Source: Solirubrobacterales bacterium
GTDB lineage: Bacteria > Actinomycetota > Thermoleophilia > Solirubrobacterales > Solirubrobacteraceae
Length of the DNA: 32,753 bases
Assembly (NCBI GenBank): GCA_025964065.1
Contig: JAOPZO010000257.1
Location: 1 to 32,753, forward strand
Direction: 5' to 3'
Shown: positions 1 through 7,526 of the stretch, piece after piece
Layout: each line of letters opens with the position of its first letter
Position numbering within the stretch: the first letter of the stretch is position 1
Translations under genes and position numbers: made by a program
The notes under the pieces: generated by a model
What the model was told of the DNA's origin: nothing
The model's database searches: none
The model's input: the letters and a program-made list of their open reading frames with translations, nothing else

Positions 1-350
1 CGCCGCGGGTCCTCCGTCAGGTGGCCGACGAACGCGCGCACGGCGTCGCGGATCGCTCGCGGTCCCGGGGAGCCGGGCACGATCGCGCCCGTCGACACCG
101 CGATGACGTCGGTCGTGAGGTGGTCGAGGACGGCGGCGACGACCTCGTCGACGTCCTTGAAGCTCTCGTAGAAGTAGCGCTTGTTGAGGCCCGCCTCGCG
201 GCACAGCGGCTCGATCCTGAGCGCCCGCCAGCCCTCGCGCGCGCCGAACGCGAAAGCGGCGTCGACGAGCGCGGCCCGGCGCTCCGCCGCGCGCTCGTCC
301 CCGCTGCGGCCGCCGTAGGACCGTCCGGCCGGCGCGTTGACGCCCGTCAT
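1..350 (-). CDS. TetR-family transcriptional regulator, truncated by the window edge
   Basis: This is a DNA-binding repressor of the TetR family; only its first ~116 residues are present because the gene runs off the left edge. The start is ATG at 350 on the minus strand (MTGVNAPAGRSYGG). A typical TetR helix-turn-helix follows at about residues 32-62, including REAGLNKRYFYESFKD, where the recognition helix ends in the usual YFYxxF pattern. The ligand-binding domain is mostly missing. The gene is divergent from the cytochrome P450 that starts at 406, and its start codon lies inside a 26-bp palindrome at 348-373. Autoregulation and control of the P450 are therefore likely (inference). The ligand cannot be guessed. 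Confidence 0.9.
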   Translation of the reverse strand, partial: MTGVNAPAGRSYGGRSGDERAAERRAALVDAAFAFGAREGWRALRIEPLCREAGLNKRYFYESFKDVDEVVAAVLDHLTTDVIAVSTGAIVPGSPGPRAIRDAVRAFVGHLTEDPR

Positions 351-373
351 CTGGTCCGGTACCGTACCAGATG
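348..373. promoter_or_regulatory. 26-bp near-perfect palindrome, likely TetR operator
   Basis: The arms CATCTGGT and ACCAGATG flank a centre built on CGGTACCG. Only one of the 13 base pairs is mismatched (positions 356/365). It overlaps the start codon of the tetR-like gene and sits 32 bp upstream of the P450 start. That is the usual place for a TetR operator controlling both divergent genes. Confidence 0.7.
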
Positions 374-405
374 GTTCCCGCGTCTTCCGGAGGTCGTTCC
401 GCGCC

Positions 406-1818
406 ATGAGTGCCCCAGTGTCCCTACGTCTGCGCACCGCTGCCACCAGTGCGATCGACCGCGTCCCCTCCTACGGCGTGCGCGCGCTCGCGCCGCCCCC
501 GCCCGGCAGCGGCCTGAAGCCGGTCATGGGCGACCCCGGCCTCCCGGTCGTCGGGCACACCCTGGGCTTCGTCGGCTCCATGCTCGACGCCTCGCGGGAG
601 CGGTACGCGCGCTACGGCACGGTCTCCTGGGCGAACGTCATCGGCACGCCGCTGGTGATCGCGCTGGGACCGGACGCCATCGAGCGCATCCTCGTGAACA
701 AGGACCGCGCGTTCGCGAGCCGCGAGGGCTGGAACTACTTCATCGGCCCGTTCTTCGACCGCGGCGTGATGCTCATGGACTTCGAGGAGCACCGGCACCA
801 CCGCCGGATCATGCAGGAGGCGTTCCGCCGCGAGCAGCTCGTCCGCTACGTCGAGGCCATGAACCCGGCCATCGAGCGGGGCATCGCGGCCTGGGAGCCA
901 CGGGAGGGCTTCCGGCTCTACGACCGGACGAAGCAGCTCACGCTCGACATCGCCACCGAGGTCTTCGTCGGCGGGGCGCTCGGGGCCGAGGCCGACCGGC
1001 TCAACCGCGCGTTCGTCGACGCGGTGCACGGCGGGCAGGCCATCGTCCGCCGCGACGTCCCGGGCGGCCGCTGGCACCGGGGGCTCCTGGGGCGACGAGT
1101 GCTCGAGGACTGGTTCCGCGAGCAGCTGCCCGCGCGCCGCGCGAGCGGCGGGAACGACCTCTTCAGCGTCCTCTGCCGCGCGGAGACCGAGGACGGGGAG
1201 CGCTTCTCGGACGAGGACGTCGTCGCCCACATGATCTTCACGCTCATGGCCGCGCACGACACGAGCACGATCACCTTCGCCATGGCGGCGCTGCAGCTCG
1301 CGCGCCACCCCGAGTGGCAGGAGCGGCTCCGTGAGGAGTCGCGGGCGCTCGGCAAGGCGACGATCGGCTTCGACGACCTCGACGCGCTCCCCGCCATGGA
1401 CCTCGTCTTCAAGGAGACGCTCCGCTCGAACTCGCCCGTGGGCCTCGTCGCCCGCGAGGCGCGCTTCGACACGGAGATCGACGGCCACTTCGTCCCGGCG
1501 GGCGCCCGGATCGGGCTCGGCCTCTTTCCCTCGATGCGGATGGAGCCGTGGTGGAGCGATCCGGACCGCTTCGACCCCGAGCGGTTCTCCCCGGAGCGCC
1601 GGGAGGACGCCTGGCACAAGTACGCGTTCGCCCCGTTCGGCGGCACCGCGCACAAGTGCATCGGCATGCACTTCGGCGCGATGGAGGTGAAGGCCATGCT
1701 CCACCAGCTGCTCCTGCGCTTCTCGCTCGACGTGCCCGCGGGCTACGAGCCGCTCATGGACTACGGGACGGGCGTCTTCCCCGCGGACGGGCTGCCGCTG
1801 ACGCTCCGCCGCATCTGA
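406..1818 (+). CDS. cytochrome P450 monooxygenase
   Basis: This is a haem-thiolate monooxygenase of 470 aa, a normal length for a soluble bacterial P450. Visible motifs are the I-helix oxygen-activation segment AAHDTST (residues 282-288), the K-helix ETLR (337-340) and the haem-binding FGGTAHKCIG with Cys418 as axial ligand. The fourth position of the haem motif, usually Gly, is Thr here. I chose ATG 406 because GGAGG at 389-393 precedes it at a workable distance; an in-frame upstream start at 337 would fall inside the tetR gene and operator. No ferredoxin or reductase gene lies nearby, so electron donors must come from elsewhere. It is divergent from the TetR gene and probably repressed by it. 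Substrate unknown; a lipophilic compound is only a guess. Confidence 0.93.
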   Translation: MSAPVSLRLRTAATSAIDRVPSYGVRALAPPPPGSGLKPVMGDPGLPVVGHTLGFVGSMLDASRERYARYGTVSWANVIGTPLVIALGPDAIERILVNKDRAFASREGWNYFIGPFFDRGVMLMDFEEHRHHRRIMQEAFRREQLVRYVEAMNPAIERGIAAWEPREGFRLYDRTKQLTLDIATEVFVGGALGAEADRLNRAFVDAVHGGQAIVRRDVPGGRWHRGLLGRRVLEDWFREQLPARRASGGNDLFSVLCRAETEDGERFSDEDVVAHMIFTLMAAHDTSTITFAMAALQLARHPEWQERLREESRALGKATIGFDDLDALPAMDLVFKETLRSNSPVGLVAREARFDTEIDGHFVPAGARIGLGLFPSMRMEPWWSDPDRFDPERFSPERREDAWHKYAFAPFGGTAHKCIGMHFGAMEVKAMLHQLLLRFSLDVPAGYEPLMDYGTGVFPADGLPLTLRRI

Positions 1819-1961
1819 CGCACCTCCGTAGCTGCGGCCGTTCGCGCACACGGTGGTCAAGCGCCCCTCCGCCGGAGCCGGGTCCACCCTCGGCAACGTC
1901 GTCTGGTTCCTCCGCGTCTCGCTCACGCCGTACGGGCGGGACATGGTGCCCGTGGCGGGCG

Positions 1962-2381
1962 TCACCGCTGGCCGCGCGGCTTCTCGCCCTCCGCGGGCCC
2001 CACGTAGCACCAGTGGCCGGCCTCGCGGACGAACGCGCTGCGCTCCTCCTGGTGCCCGCGGACACGGTTCGCGGTGTCCCAGAAGTGCGCGACGAACCTC
2101 ACCGTTCCCTCCTCGTCCCCCACGTCGCCGGCGGTCGTCCCGAGGACCTCGAGCCGCCGCCACTCCAGGGCGGGATCGAGTTCGAGCGACGCCGGCCGCG
2201 TCGCGGGGTGCCAGCTCGCCAGGAGGTAGACGGCCTCGCCGACCGCGAACGCGCTGTAGCGGGAGCGCATCAACCGCTCCGCCGTGGGGGCGGTGGCGCG
2301 CCCGGACGCGCGCCCGTGGTGGAGCGGGCGGCAGCAGTCCGCGTACGGGACGCCGGAGCCGCAGGGGCAGCGGAGCGGCAT
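1962..2381 (-). CDS. YchJ/UPF0225-like SEC-C motif protein
   Basis: This is a 139-aa protein that opens with the SEC-C zinc-binding motif CPCGSGVPYADCC (about residues 5-17; the Cys/Cys-Cys spacing matches the SecA C-terminal zinc finger). An NTF2-like domain follows, recognisable by SRYSAFAVGEAVYLLASWHP and a C-terminal FVREAGHWCYVGP. This is the full architecture of the YchJ (UPF0225) family, whose biochemical function is not established. The start is ATG 2381, directly before the SEC-C motif; an in-frame GTG at 2405 is possible. It is convergent with the P450 and divergent from the acyl-CoA dehydrogenase at 2502, and looks like a single-gene housekeeping unit. Confidence 0.88.
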   Translation of the reverse strand: MPLRCPCGSGVPYADCCRPLHHGRASGRATAPTAERLMRSRYSAFAVGEAVYLLASWHPATRPASLELDPALEWRRLEVLGTTAGDVGDEEGTVRFVAHFWDTANRVRGHQEERSAFVREAGHWCYVGPAEGEKPRGQR

Positions 2382-2501
2382 GCGCGGGCCGGGCGAACGC
2401 GACACGGGTGCGAACCTAGCTCGCCCGGGGTCGCAGCGATCTGCGGGGTCGGACGACTCGGCGCCGCGTCCCCACCTCCGGGTCGCCACACTCCGGCTCC
2501 C

Positions 2502-3695
2502 ATGCCCCTCACCAGCGCCCCCTCGTCCCGCGGCCTCTCGCACGACCACCGCGAGATCCTCGCCACGGTCGATGCCTTCTCCCGCCAGGTGCTCCACCCG
2601 CTGCAGCAGCGCATGGACGACGAGGAGTGGTGGCCGCCGGAGGTCTTCCCCCGCCTCGGCGAGCAGGGGTTCATGGGCGTGAACGTCCCCATGGACCTCG
2701 GCGGCGCCGGCGCCGACTTCGTCAGCGAGTGCCTCGTCACCCAGGCCATCTCGCGGTGGAACCCGGCGGTGGGGCTGTCCTACGCCGCGCACGAGAACCT
2801 CTGCCTCGACAACGTCGTCGCGAACGCGGGTGACGCGGTCAAGGCGCGGTGGGTGCCGGGGATGTGCGACGGCTCGGTCGTCGGCGCGCTCGGGCTGACC
2901 GAGCCGGGTGCCGGGTCCGACGCGCTCGGCGGCATGCGTACGACCGCGGTGCGGGACGGGGACGACTTCGTCCTCAACGGGACGAAGCTCTACATCACGA
3001 ACGGCACGATCGCCGACGTCGTGCTGACCTATGCGAAGACGACGCCGGCGGCCGGCCCGCGCGGCATCACCGCCTTCCTCGTGGACACGACGGCCCCCGG
3101 CTTCCGGGTCGCGCAGAAGCTCACGAAGATGGGCCTGCGCGGCAGCCAGACCGCCGAGCTCGTCTACGAGGACGTGCGCGTCCCGGCCGACCACGTCCTC
3201 GGCGACGTCGACCGCGGCGTGTCCATCGTCATGAACGGCCTGGACCGCGAGCGGGTCGTCATCGCCTTCAACGCGCTCGGGATCGCGGAGCGCGCGCTCG
3301 AGGTCTCCATCGCCTTCGCGCAGGACCGGGAGCAGTTCGGCAAGCCCATCGGCGCGAACCAGCTCATCTCGGGCCAGATCGCCGACATGTACGTCGAGCT
3401 CGAGGCGCTCCGCTCCTTCGCGCTCGACGTCGCCTTCGAGGTCCAGGAGACGCCGCACGGCACCGCCGTCCAGCAGACGGCCACCCGCTCGGCGGCCCTG
3501 GTGCTGCTCGCGGGCCGCACGCTCAACGCGATCACGGACCGCGGCGTGCAGATCCACGGCGGCGGCGGCTACATCTGGGAGACGGAGATCAACCGGCTCT
3601 ACCGCACGGCCAAGCTCTACGAGATCGGCGCCGGGACCAACGAGGTCCGGCAGACGATCATCGGCTCGAACCTGCTCGGCATCAAGGCGCGCTGA
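2502..3695 (+). CDS. acyl-CoA dehydrogenase, isovaleryl-CoA dehydrogenase type
   Basis: This is a 397-aa FAD-dependent acyl-CoA dehydrogenase that would oxidise an acyl-CoA to the 2-enoyl-CoA and pass electrons to ETF. Signatures are LTEPGAGSDALGGMRT (FAD/substrate binding), the middle beta domain with LNGTKLYITNG, and a C-terminal four-helix domain ending YEIGAGTNEVRQ. The base position used by medium-chain enzymes is Ala in that last motif. A Glu at residue 250 (LDRERVV) matches the relocated catalytic Glu of isovaleryl-CoA dehydrogenase (LDLERLV in the human enzyme, from memory). The leucine-degradation enzyme or a long/branched-chain relative is therefore most likely. The start ATG 2502 begins MPLTSAPSSRGLSHDHRE; no strong Shine-Dalgarno is visible. 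No methylcrotonyl-CoA carboxylase genes lie nearby. Confidence 0.9.
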   Translation: MPLTSAPSSRGLSHDHREILATVDAFSRQVLHPLQQRMDDEEWWPPEVFPRLGEQGFMGVNVPMDLGGAGADFVSECLVTQAISRWNPAVGLSYAAHENLCLDNVVANAGDAVKARWVPGMCDGSVVGALGLTEPGAGSDALGGMRTTAVRDGDDFVLNGTKLYITNGTIADVVLTYAKTTPAAGPRGITAFLVDTTAPGFRVAQKLTKMGLRGSQTAELVYEDVRVPADHVLGDVDRGVSIVMNGLDRERVVIAFNALGIAERALEVSIAFAQDREQFGKPIGANQLISGQIADMYVELEALRSFALDVAFEVQETPHGTAVQQTATRSAALVLLAGRTLNAITDRGVQIHGGGGYIWETEINRLYRTAKLYEIGAGTNEVRQTIIGSNLLGIKAR

Positions 3696-3709
3696 CCCCG
3701 TGCCCCCTG

Positions 3710-3728
3710 CAGCTCCGCCCGGAAGCTG
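3710..3728. terminator. possible hairpin between convergent genes
   Basis: CAGCTCCG and CGGAAGCTG can pair with one bulged base and a very short loop. It lies in the 50-bp gap between the acyl-CoA dehydrogenase (+) and the response regulator (-). There is no T-tract on either side, so this is a weak call based on position. Confidence 0.3.
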
Positions 3729-3745
3729 AATCAGGCGACGGGGCG

Positions 3746-4360
3746 TCAGATCCAGCCGAGGCGACGCGCGGTGGCGCAGGCCTCGTGCCGGTTCGCGGCG
3801 CCGAGCTTCGTCATCGCGTTGGAGAGGTAGTTGCGGACGGTGCCCGGGGAGAGCGCGGCACGGTGCGCGATCTCGTCGATCGGGGCGCCGGTCGCGGCGA
3901 GCTCGAGGACGTCCGCTTCACGGGGCGTCAGCGGGCTGTCGCCGGCCGCGATCGCTTCGGCGGCGAGCTCGGAGTCGACGTGCCGCCCGCCCTCATGGAC
4001 GGTCCGGACCACGGCGGCGAGCGTCGCGGCGGAGGTGGTCTTGGGCAGGAAGCCGCGCACGCCCGCGGCCAGGGCGCGCTTGAGGTGCCCTGGCCGGCCG
4101 TGGCTCGTGATGATCACGCAGCCGCAGCCCGGGAGCAGCCGGGTGAGCTGCTCGGCCGCGGCGATGCCGTCGAGCTTCGGCATCTGCAGGTCGAGCACGG
4201 CCACGTCGGCGGCGTACTTGACCGCCGCCGTGACCGCGTGCTCGCCGTTCGCCGCTTCGGCGACGACCGACAAGTCGTCCTCCAGGTCGAGCATCTGCGC
4301 CAGCGCCGTGCGGATCAGGAGCTCGTCGTCGGCGAGCACCACCCGGATCGGCGCGCTCAT
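3746..4360 (-). CDS. NarL/LuxR-family response regulator
   Basis: This is a 204-aa two-component response regulator. The receiver domain (about residues 1-118) has the acidic pair DD11-12, the phospho-acceptor Asp57 (VAVLDLQMP) and the conserved Lys107 (FLPK). The C-terminal LuxR/GerE helix-turn-helix (about 143-200) contains LTPREADVLELAATG and SPGTVRNYLSNAMTKLG. The ATG at 4360 overlaps the kinase stop by 4 nt (ATGA), so it is translated with the kinase. As the last gene of the ABC-ATPase/permease/kinase/regulator operon it most likely activates that operon, as in bacterial export modules such as B. subtilis LnrJK-LnrLMN (analogy, not homology proof). Confidence 0.93.
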   Translation of the reverse strand: MSAPIRVVLADDELLIRTALAQMLDLEDDLSVVAEAANGEHAVTAAVKYAADVAVLDLQMPKLDGIAAAEQLTRLLPGCGCVIITSHGRPGHLKRALAAGVRGFLPKTTSAATLAAVVRTVHEGGRHVDSELAAEAIAAGDSPLTPREADVLELAATGAPIDEIAHRAALSPGTVRNYLSNAMTKLGAANRHEACATARRLGWI

Positions 4361-5523
4361 GCGCACCCGCCCGCGGGCTGCGTCGCGCCGCGCGGTCCGG
4401 CGCCCGGGAGCCGCGCCTCGACCGTCCAGTGGCCGGTGTCGTCCGCCTGGGCGTCGAGCGAGGCCCCGAGCGGCAGGAGGCGCTCGCGCAGGTGCCGTAG
4501 CCCCGAGCCGTCGGACGGGCAGCCGGTGTGGACGCCGTCGTTGTCCACCCGCAGCCGGCCGTCGGCGAAGGAGACGTCGACGCACGTGGCGCTCGAGTGC
4601 CGGAGCACGTTCGTGCAGCACTCGCGGACGATCCAGGCGGCGGGCTCGTGCCAGGCCCGCGGGAGGGACTCGACGCCCAGCCGCACCTCGATCCCGGCCG
4701 AGCGCAGCAACGACCGGGCGCCGTCGAGCTCCCTGGGGAGGTCGACGGGACGGTAGCCGCGCGCCATCTCGCGAGCCTCCCGCAGCGCCTCGTGCGCCAC
4801 GCCGCGGACCTCGAGCATCCGCTCCGCGGCACGATCGTCACCGCGCTCGGCAAGGGTGGCGGCCAGCTCGGCTTGCACGGCGATGGTGGAGAGCCGGCGG
4901 CCCAGGATGTCGTGCACGTCGCGCGAGAACCGCAGGCGCTCCTCGGCCACCGCCAGCTGCGCCTGCGCCCGGCGAGCGAGGTCGAGGTCCGTCACGATCC
5001 CCAGCACCCACATCGACACGCGTCCGGTGACGAGGAGCGCAGCTGCGAGCAGCGCTGCCCCGCCGATGTCCGCCGCCGCCCCACCGCTGATCCCGCCGAG
5101 CAGGCCGGCGAGCAGGACGAGGGCCAAGGCGATCCGCCGTCCCGACAGCGCGCCGAGCGACAGCGCGAGGCTCGAGACCACCGTGGCGGTCGCGGCGCCG
5201 CGGACCTCCTCCGGCAACGAGGTCACGGCGACCCCGAAGTACACCGCGCACGCCAGGCCGAAGGGGACCAGGCGTCGCCACCCCGGCGGCTGCACCAGGG
5301 GGAACGCCCGCAGCACCTCCGCGAGGAGCACGAACGCGAGGGCCGTGACCGCCGCGCCGCCCCCCAGGAGGGCCGCGGCCTGGCCCCCGCTCCCGTGCGC
5401 CAGCGCGACGGTGAGCAGCGTGGCGCCGTTGAACGCCCACAGCACCACGTACAACGACTGGCGGGTGTAGAGCTCGACGCGTTCGGCGCCTCCGAGCTGC
5501 GACCAGCGCCGGCGCCCGGCCAT
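4357..5523 (-). CDS. membrane sensor histidine kinase (HisKA_3 type)
   Basis: This is a 388-aa sensor kinase. The N-terminal ~175 residues form about five or six hydrophobic helices with little extracytoplasmic sequence, typical of intramembrane-sensing kinases. The dimerisation/phospho-acceptor segment is FSRDVHDILGRRLSTIAVQ with His204. The ATPase domain shows an N-box (RECCTNVLRHS) and a glycine box (DGSGLRHLRERL). I chose ATG 5523 rather than an in-frame start 18 nt upstream because it forms a TGATG junction with the permease stop. Its partner is the response regulator that overlaps its 3' end. Sensing of an antibiotic or envelope stress handled by the co-transcribed ABC transporter is an inference. 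Confidence 0.92.
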   Translation of the reverse strand: MAGRRRWSQLGGAERVELYTRQSLYVVLWAFNGATLLTVALAHGSGGQAAALLGGGAAVTALAFVLLAEVLRAFPLVQPPGWRRLVPFGLACAVYFGVAVTSLPEEVRGAATATVVSSLALSLGALSGRRIALALVLLAGLLGGISGGAAADIGGAALLAAALLVTGRVSMWVLGIVTDLDLARRAQAQLAVAEERLRFSRDVHDILGRRLSTIAVQAELAATLAERGDDRAAERMLEVRGVAHEALREAREMARGYRPVDLPRELDGARSLLRSAGIEVRLGVESLPRAWHEPAAWIVRECCTNVLRHSSATCVDVSFADGRLRVDNDGVHTGCPSDGSGLRHLRERLLPLGASLDAQADDTGHWTVEARLPGAGPRGATQPAGGCA

Positions 5524-6305
5524 CAGGTGCGCGGCTCCCACCGCATCGAGCGCCGGGCCAGCACGACGGCCAGCGCCGTCCAGGCTGCGACGACGAGCAG
5601 CGGGCCGGCCGCCGGCCCCCAGCTCTCGGTGAAGCTCAGGGTCGTCTCCTTCGCCCCCGTGCCGTCGAGGCCGAACCAGCCGACCCGGACCAGGTCGGAG
5701 ATCGCGGCGCCCGGGGTGAGCGAGAGCACGTCACGCACCCGGTCGGGCATGTCCGGGATGGAGCTCGTCAGCTGGCCGAGGGAGGCGATGAGGATGATCG
5801 GCATGCTGGTCAGCTGGGCGGCCTCGGCGTTCCTGGTCCAGGCCGCGGTCCAGTACGCGAAGGCGGTGAACATGACCACCGCAGCGCAGGCGAGCGCCGC
5901 GTAGAGGAGCGGGTTGACGGGCAGGGGCTGGCCGGCTGCGGCGGCGATCGGGACGGCGAGCGCGCTGAGGACCAGCGCGCTGACCGCGCCCGGCAGCGCG
6001 ATGCTGAGCAGCAGCTCGGCGTCGCGCGCCTCGCCCGTCCGCATGCGCTTGAGCACGAGCTCGTCGCGGCGGCTGACGAACTGGGCCAGGACGTTGTAGT
6101 AGACGGGAAAGAGGGAGATGACCAGGAGCATCGTGACGATCGCGCCGGCTCCGACCGTCGGAGTGCCGCGCTCACCGGTGAGGAGCAGGGCGAGCGGCAG
6201 CAACGGCAGCACCCCGGCGTACGCGAACGCGAGGCGGTTGCGCGAGAGCAGCACGGCGTTCCAGCGGGTGAGGCCGAGGATGCGATGGAGCGAGAGCGCG
6301 CTCAT
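5523..6305 (-). CDS. ABC-2 type transporter permease
   Basis: This is a 260-aa inner-membrane protein with about six hydrophobic segments. It carries the cytoplasmic loop VSRRDELVLKRMRTGEARDAELLLS typical of DrrB/ABC-2 export permeases. It pairs with the ATPase encoded immediately upstream (ATGA overlap, 4 nt) and is followed by the sensor kinase (TGATG junction). Family members export lipophilic drugs, lipids or polyketides. Which substrate applies here is unknown. Confidence 0.9.
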   Translation of the reverse strand: MSALSLHRILGLTRWNAVLLSRNRLAFAYAGVLPLLPLALLLTGERGTPTVGAGAIVTMLLVISLFPVYYNVLAQFVSRRDELVLKRMRTGEARDAELLLSIALPGAVSALVLSALAVPIAAAAGQPLPVNPLLYAALACAAVVMFTAFAYWTAAWTRNAEAAQLTSMPIILIASLGQLTSSIPDMPDRVRDVLSLTPGAAISDLVRVGWFGLDGTGAKETTLSFTESWGPAAGPLLVVAAWTALAVVLARRSMRWEPRT

Positions 6306-7267
6306 CGAAGGGCCCCGTCCTCGATGGTGGCTCCCGACGCCGGTTCGCGCCCGTCGGCGATCGACAGGAACACGGTCTCGAGGCTCGGGCTGCGCGCGTC
6401 GAGGCCCTCGAGCGGTCGGCCGACGTGGGCCGACCAGGCCAGCAGGTCCGACAGCGAGCGCTGGAGGGCGTCGGTCTCCAGGGTCGTGCGCCCGTTCTCG
6501 CGGAAGCTGCGGCGCACGCCGGCGAGGTCCTCCGGGACGCCGTCGACGGTTGCGAAGCTGATGGTCGACGGGTAGCCCGCGGCGATCTCCGTCGGGGTCC
6601 CCGACCGGACGATCGCGCCGGCGTGCATGATCTCCAGCCGGTCGGCCAGCGTCTCGGCCTCCTCGAGGTAGTGGGTGGTGAGGAGGACCGTCGCGCCCCG
6701 GTCGCGCAGGGCGGAGACCAGCCGCCAGACCTCACGGCGGCTCTCGGGATCGAGGCCCGTCGTGGGCTCGTCGAGGATCACGAGCTCCGGGTCGCCCATC
6801 AGCGTGCACGCCAGGTCCACGCGGCGGGTCTCCCCGCCGGAGAGGGCGAGCATCCGCACGTCGGCTCGCTGCTCCAGCCCGAGCAGCACCAGCATGTCCT
6901 CGACCGAACGCGGCGCGGTGAGCGTCGCGCTCCAGAGCCGTAGCGTCTCGCGCACGGTCAGGTCACCCGAGAACCCACTGCGCTGGAGCAGGACGCCGGT
7001 GCGACGGCGCAGGACGGCGCGGTCGGCGACCGGGTGCAGGCCCAGCACGTCGACCTCGCCCCCGGAGGCCGGCGCGAGCCCCTCGATCACCTCCAGCGTC
7101 GAGGTCTTCCCGGCTCCGTTGGTGCCGAGCAGCGCGGTGATCGAGCCCGTCGGCACATCGAGGTCGACCCCACGGACGGCCTCGTACACCGAAGCTCCCT
7201 GCCCGTAGGAGCGGCGCAGGCCCCGGACCCGGATCGCCGGAGCAGGAGCAGGACGAGGAACGTTCAT
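6302..7267 (-). CDS. ABC transporter ATP-binding protein, DrrA-like
   Basis: This is a 321-aa ABC exporter ATPase. All motifs are intact: Walker A GTNGAGKTS, Q-loop LLQRSGF, signature LSGGETRRV, Walker B LVILDEPTTGLDP and H-loop LTTHYLEEAE. A C-terminal extension of about 90 residues, common in drug-exporter ATPases, follows. It is the first gene of the four-gene exporter/two-component operon. I chose ATG 7267 (MNVPRPAPAP); a GTG at 7282 in the same frame is an alternative and neither has a clear Shine-Dalgarno. Upstream DNA contains a TGAC-4-GTCA palindrome that could bind the operon's response regulator. Confidence 0.93.
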   Translation of the reverse strand: MNVPRPAPAPAIRVRGLRRSYGQGASVYEAVRGVDLDVPTGSITALLGTNGAGKTSTLEVIEGLAPASGGEVDVLGLHPVADRAVLRRRTGVLLQRSGFSGDLTVRETLRLWSATLTAPRSVEDMLVLLGLEQRADVRMLALSGGETRRVDLACTLMGDPELVILDEPTTGLDPESRREVWRLVSALRDRGATVLLTTHYLEEAETLADRLEIMHAGAIVRSGTPTEIAAGYPSTISFATVDGVPEDLAGVRRSFRENGRTTLETDALQRSLSDLLAWSAHVGRPLEGLDARSPSLETVFLSIADGREPASGATIEDGALR

Positions 7268-7526
7268 GCCCCCAGCGTCCACCCGGAGCGCCTCGAATGA
7301 CAGTCCCAGACCTCACCGGTTCCCCATGACAAACGTCACGGGCCGCCACGTGGCCGACCCACGGCGGCCACCGGGAGCCGGCTCGTGGGAGCGTCGACCG
7401 GTCACCGGAGCACCATGACGGACCTCACCCCGTCCGACGGCGGGGTGGCCGGCGCCCGGCGTTCCCCGGACCTCGCGCGATCGGCGTAGTGTCGGCCGCG
7501 ACTCCGAAATCCACGGAAGGCCGCAC
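7268..7526. promoter_or_regulatory. divergent intergenic region with candidate regulator sites
   Basis: This 259-bp gap separates the exporter operon (-) from the secreted Het-C/PLAT protein (+). ATGACA occurs at 7297-7302 and again at 7326-7331; the second copy is part of the palindrome TGAC-AAAC-GTCA (7327-7338). GCCACGTGGC at 7345-7354 is another short palindrome. These are candidates for the response-regulator site but unproven. A 24-codon ORF (7415-7489, after GGAG at 7407-7410) is present; I do not call it a gene. Confidence 0.3.

Noticed and set aside
21..1334. Long forward frame across tetR and the P450
   Set aside because: Arg/Pro/Ala-rich shadow frame in GC-rich DNA; P450 motifs are in another frame and tetR is on the opposite strand.
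1945..1966. Weak hairpin at the end of the YchJ gene
   Set aside because: GGTGCCCG/CGGGCGTCACC pairs only with a bulge and overlaps the stop codon; too weak to call a terminator.
1962..3557. 531-codon minus-strand frame covering YchJ and the acyl-CoA dehydrogenase
   Set aside because: Only its last 139 codons encode a recognisable protein (YchJ); the rest is antisense to the acyl-CoA dehydrogenase.
7415..7489. 24-codon ORF upstream of the secreted protein gene, with GGAG before it
   Set aside because: No family resemblance or coding pattern beyond chance; kept only as a note in the intergenic entry.
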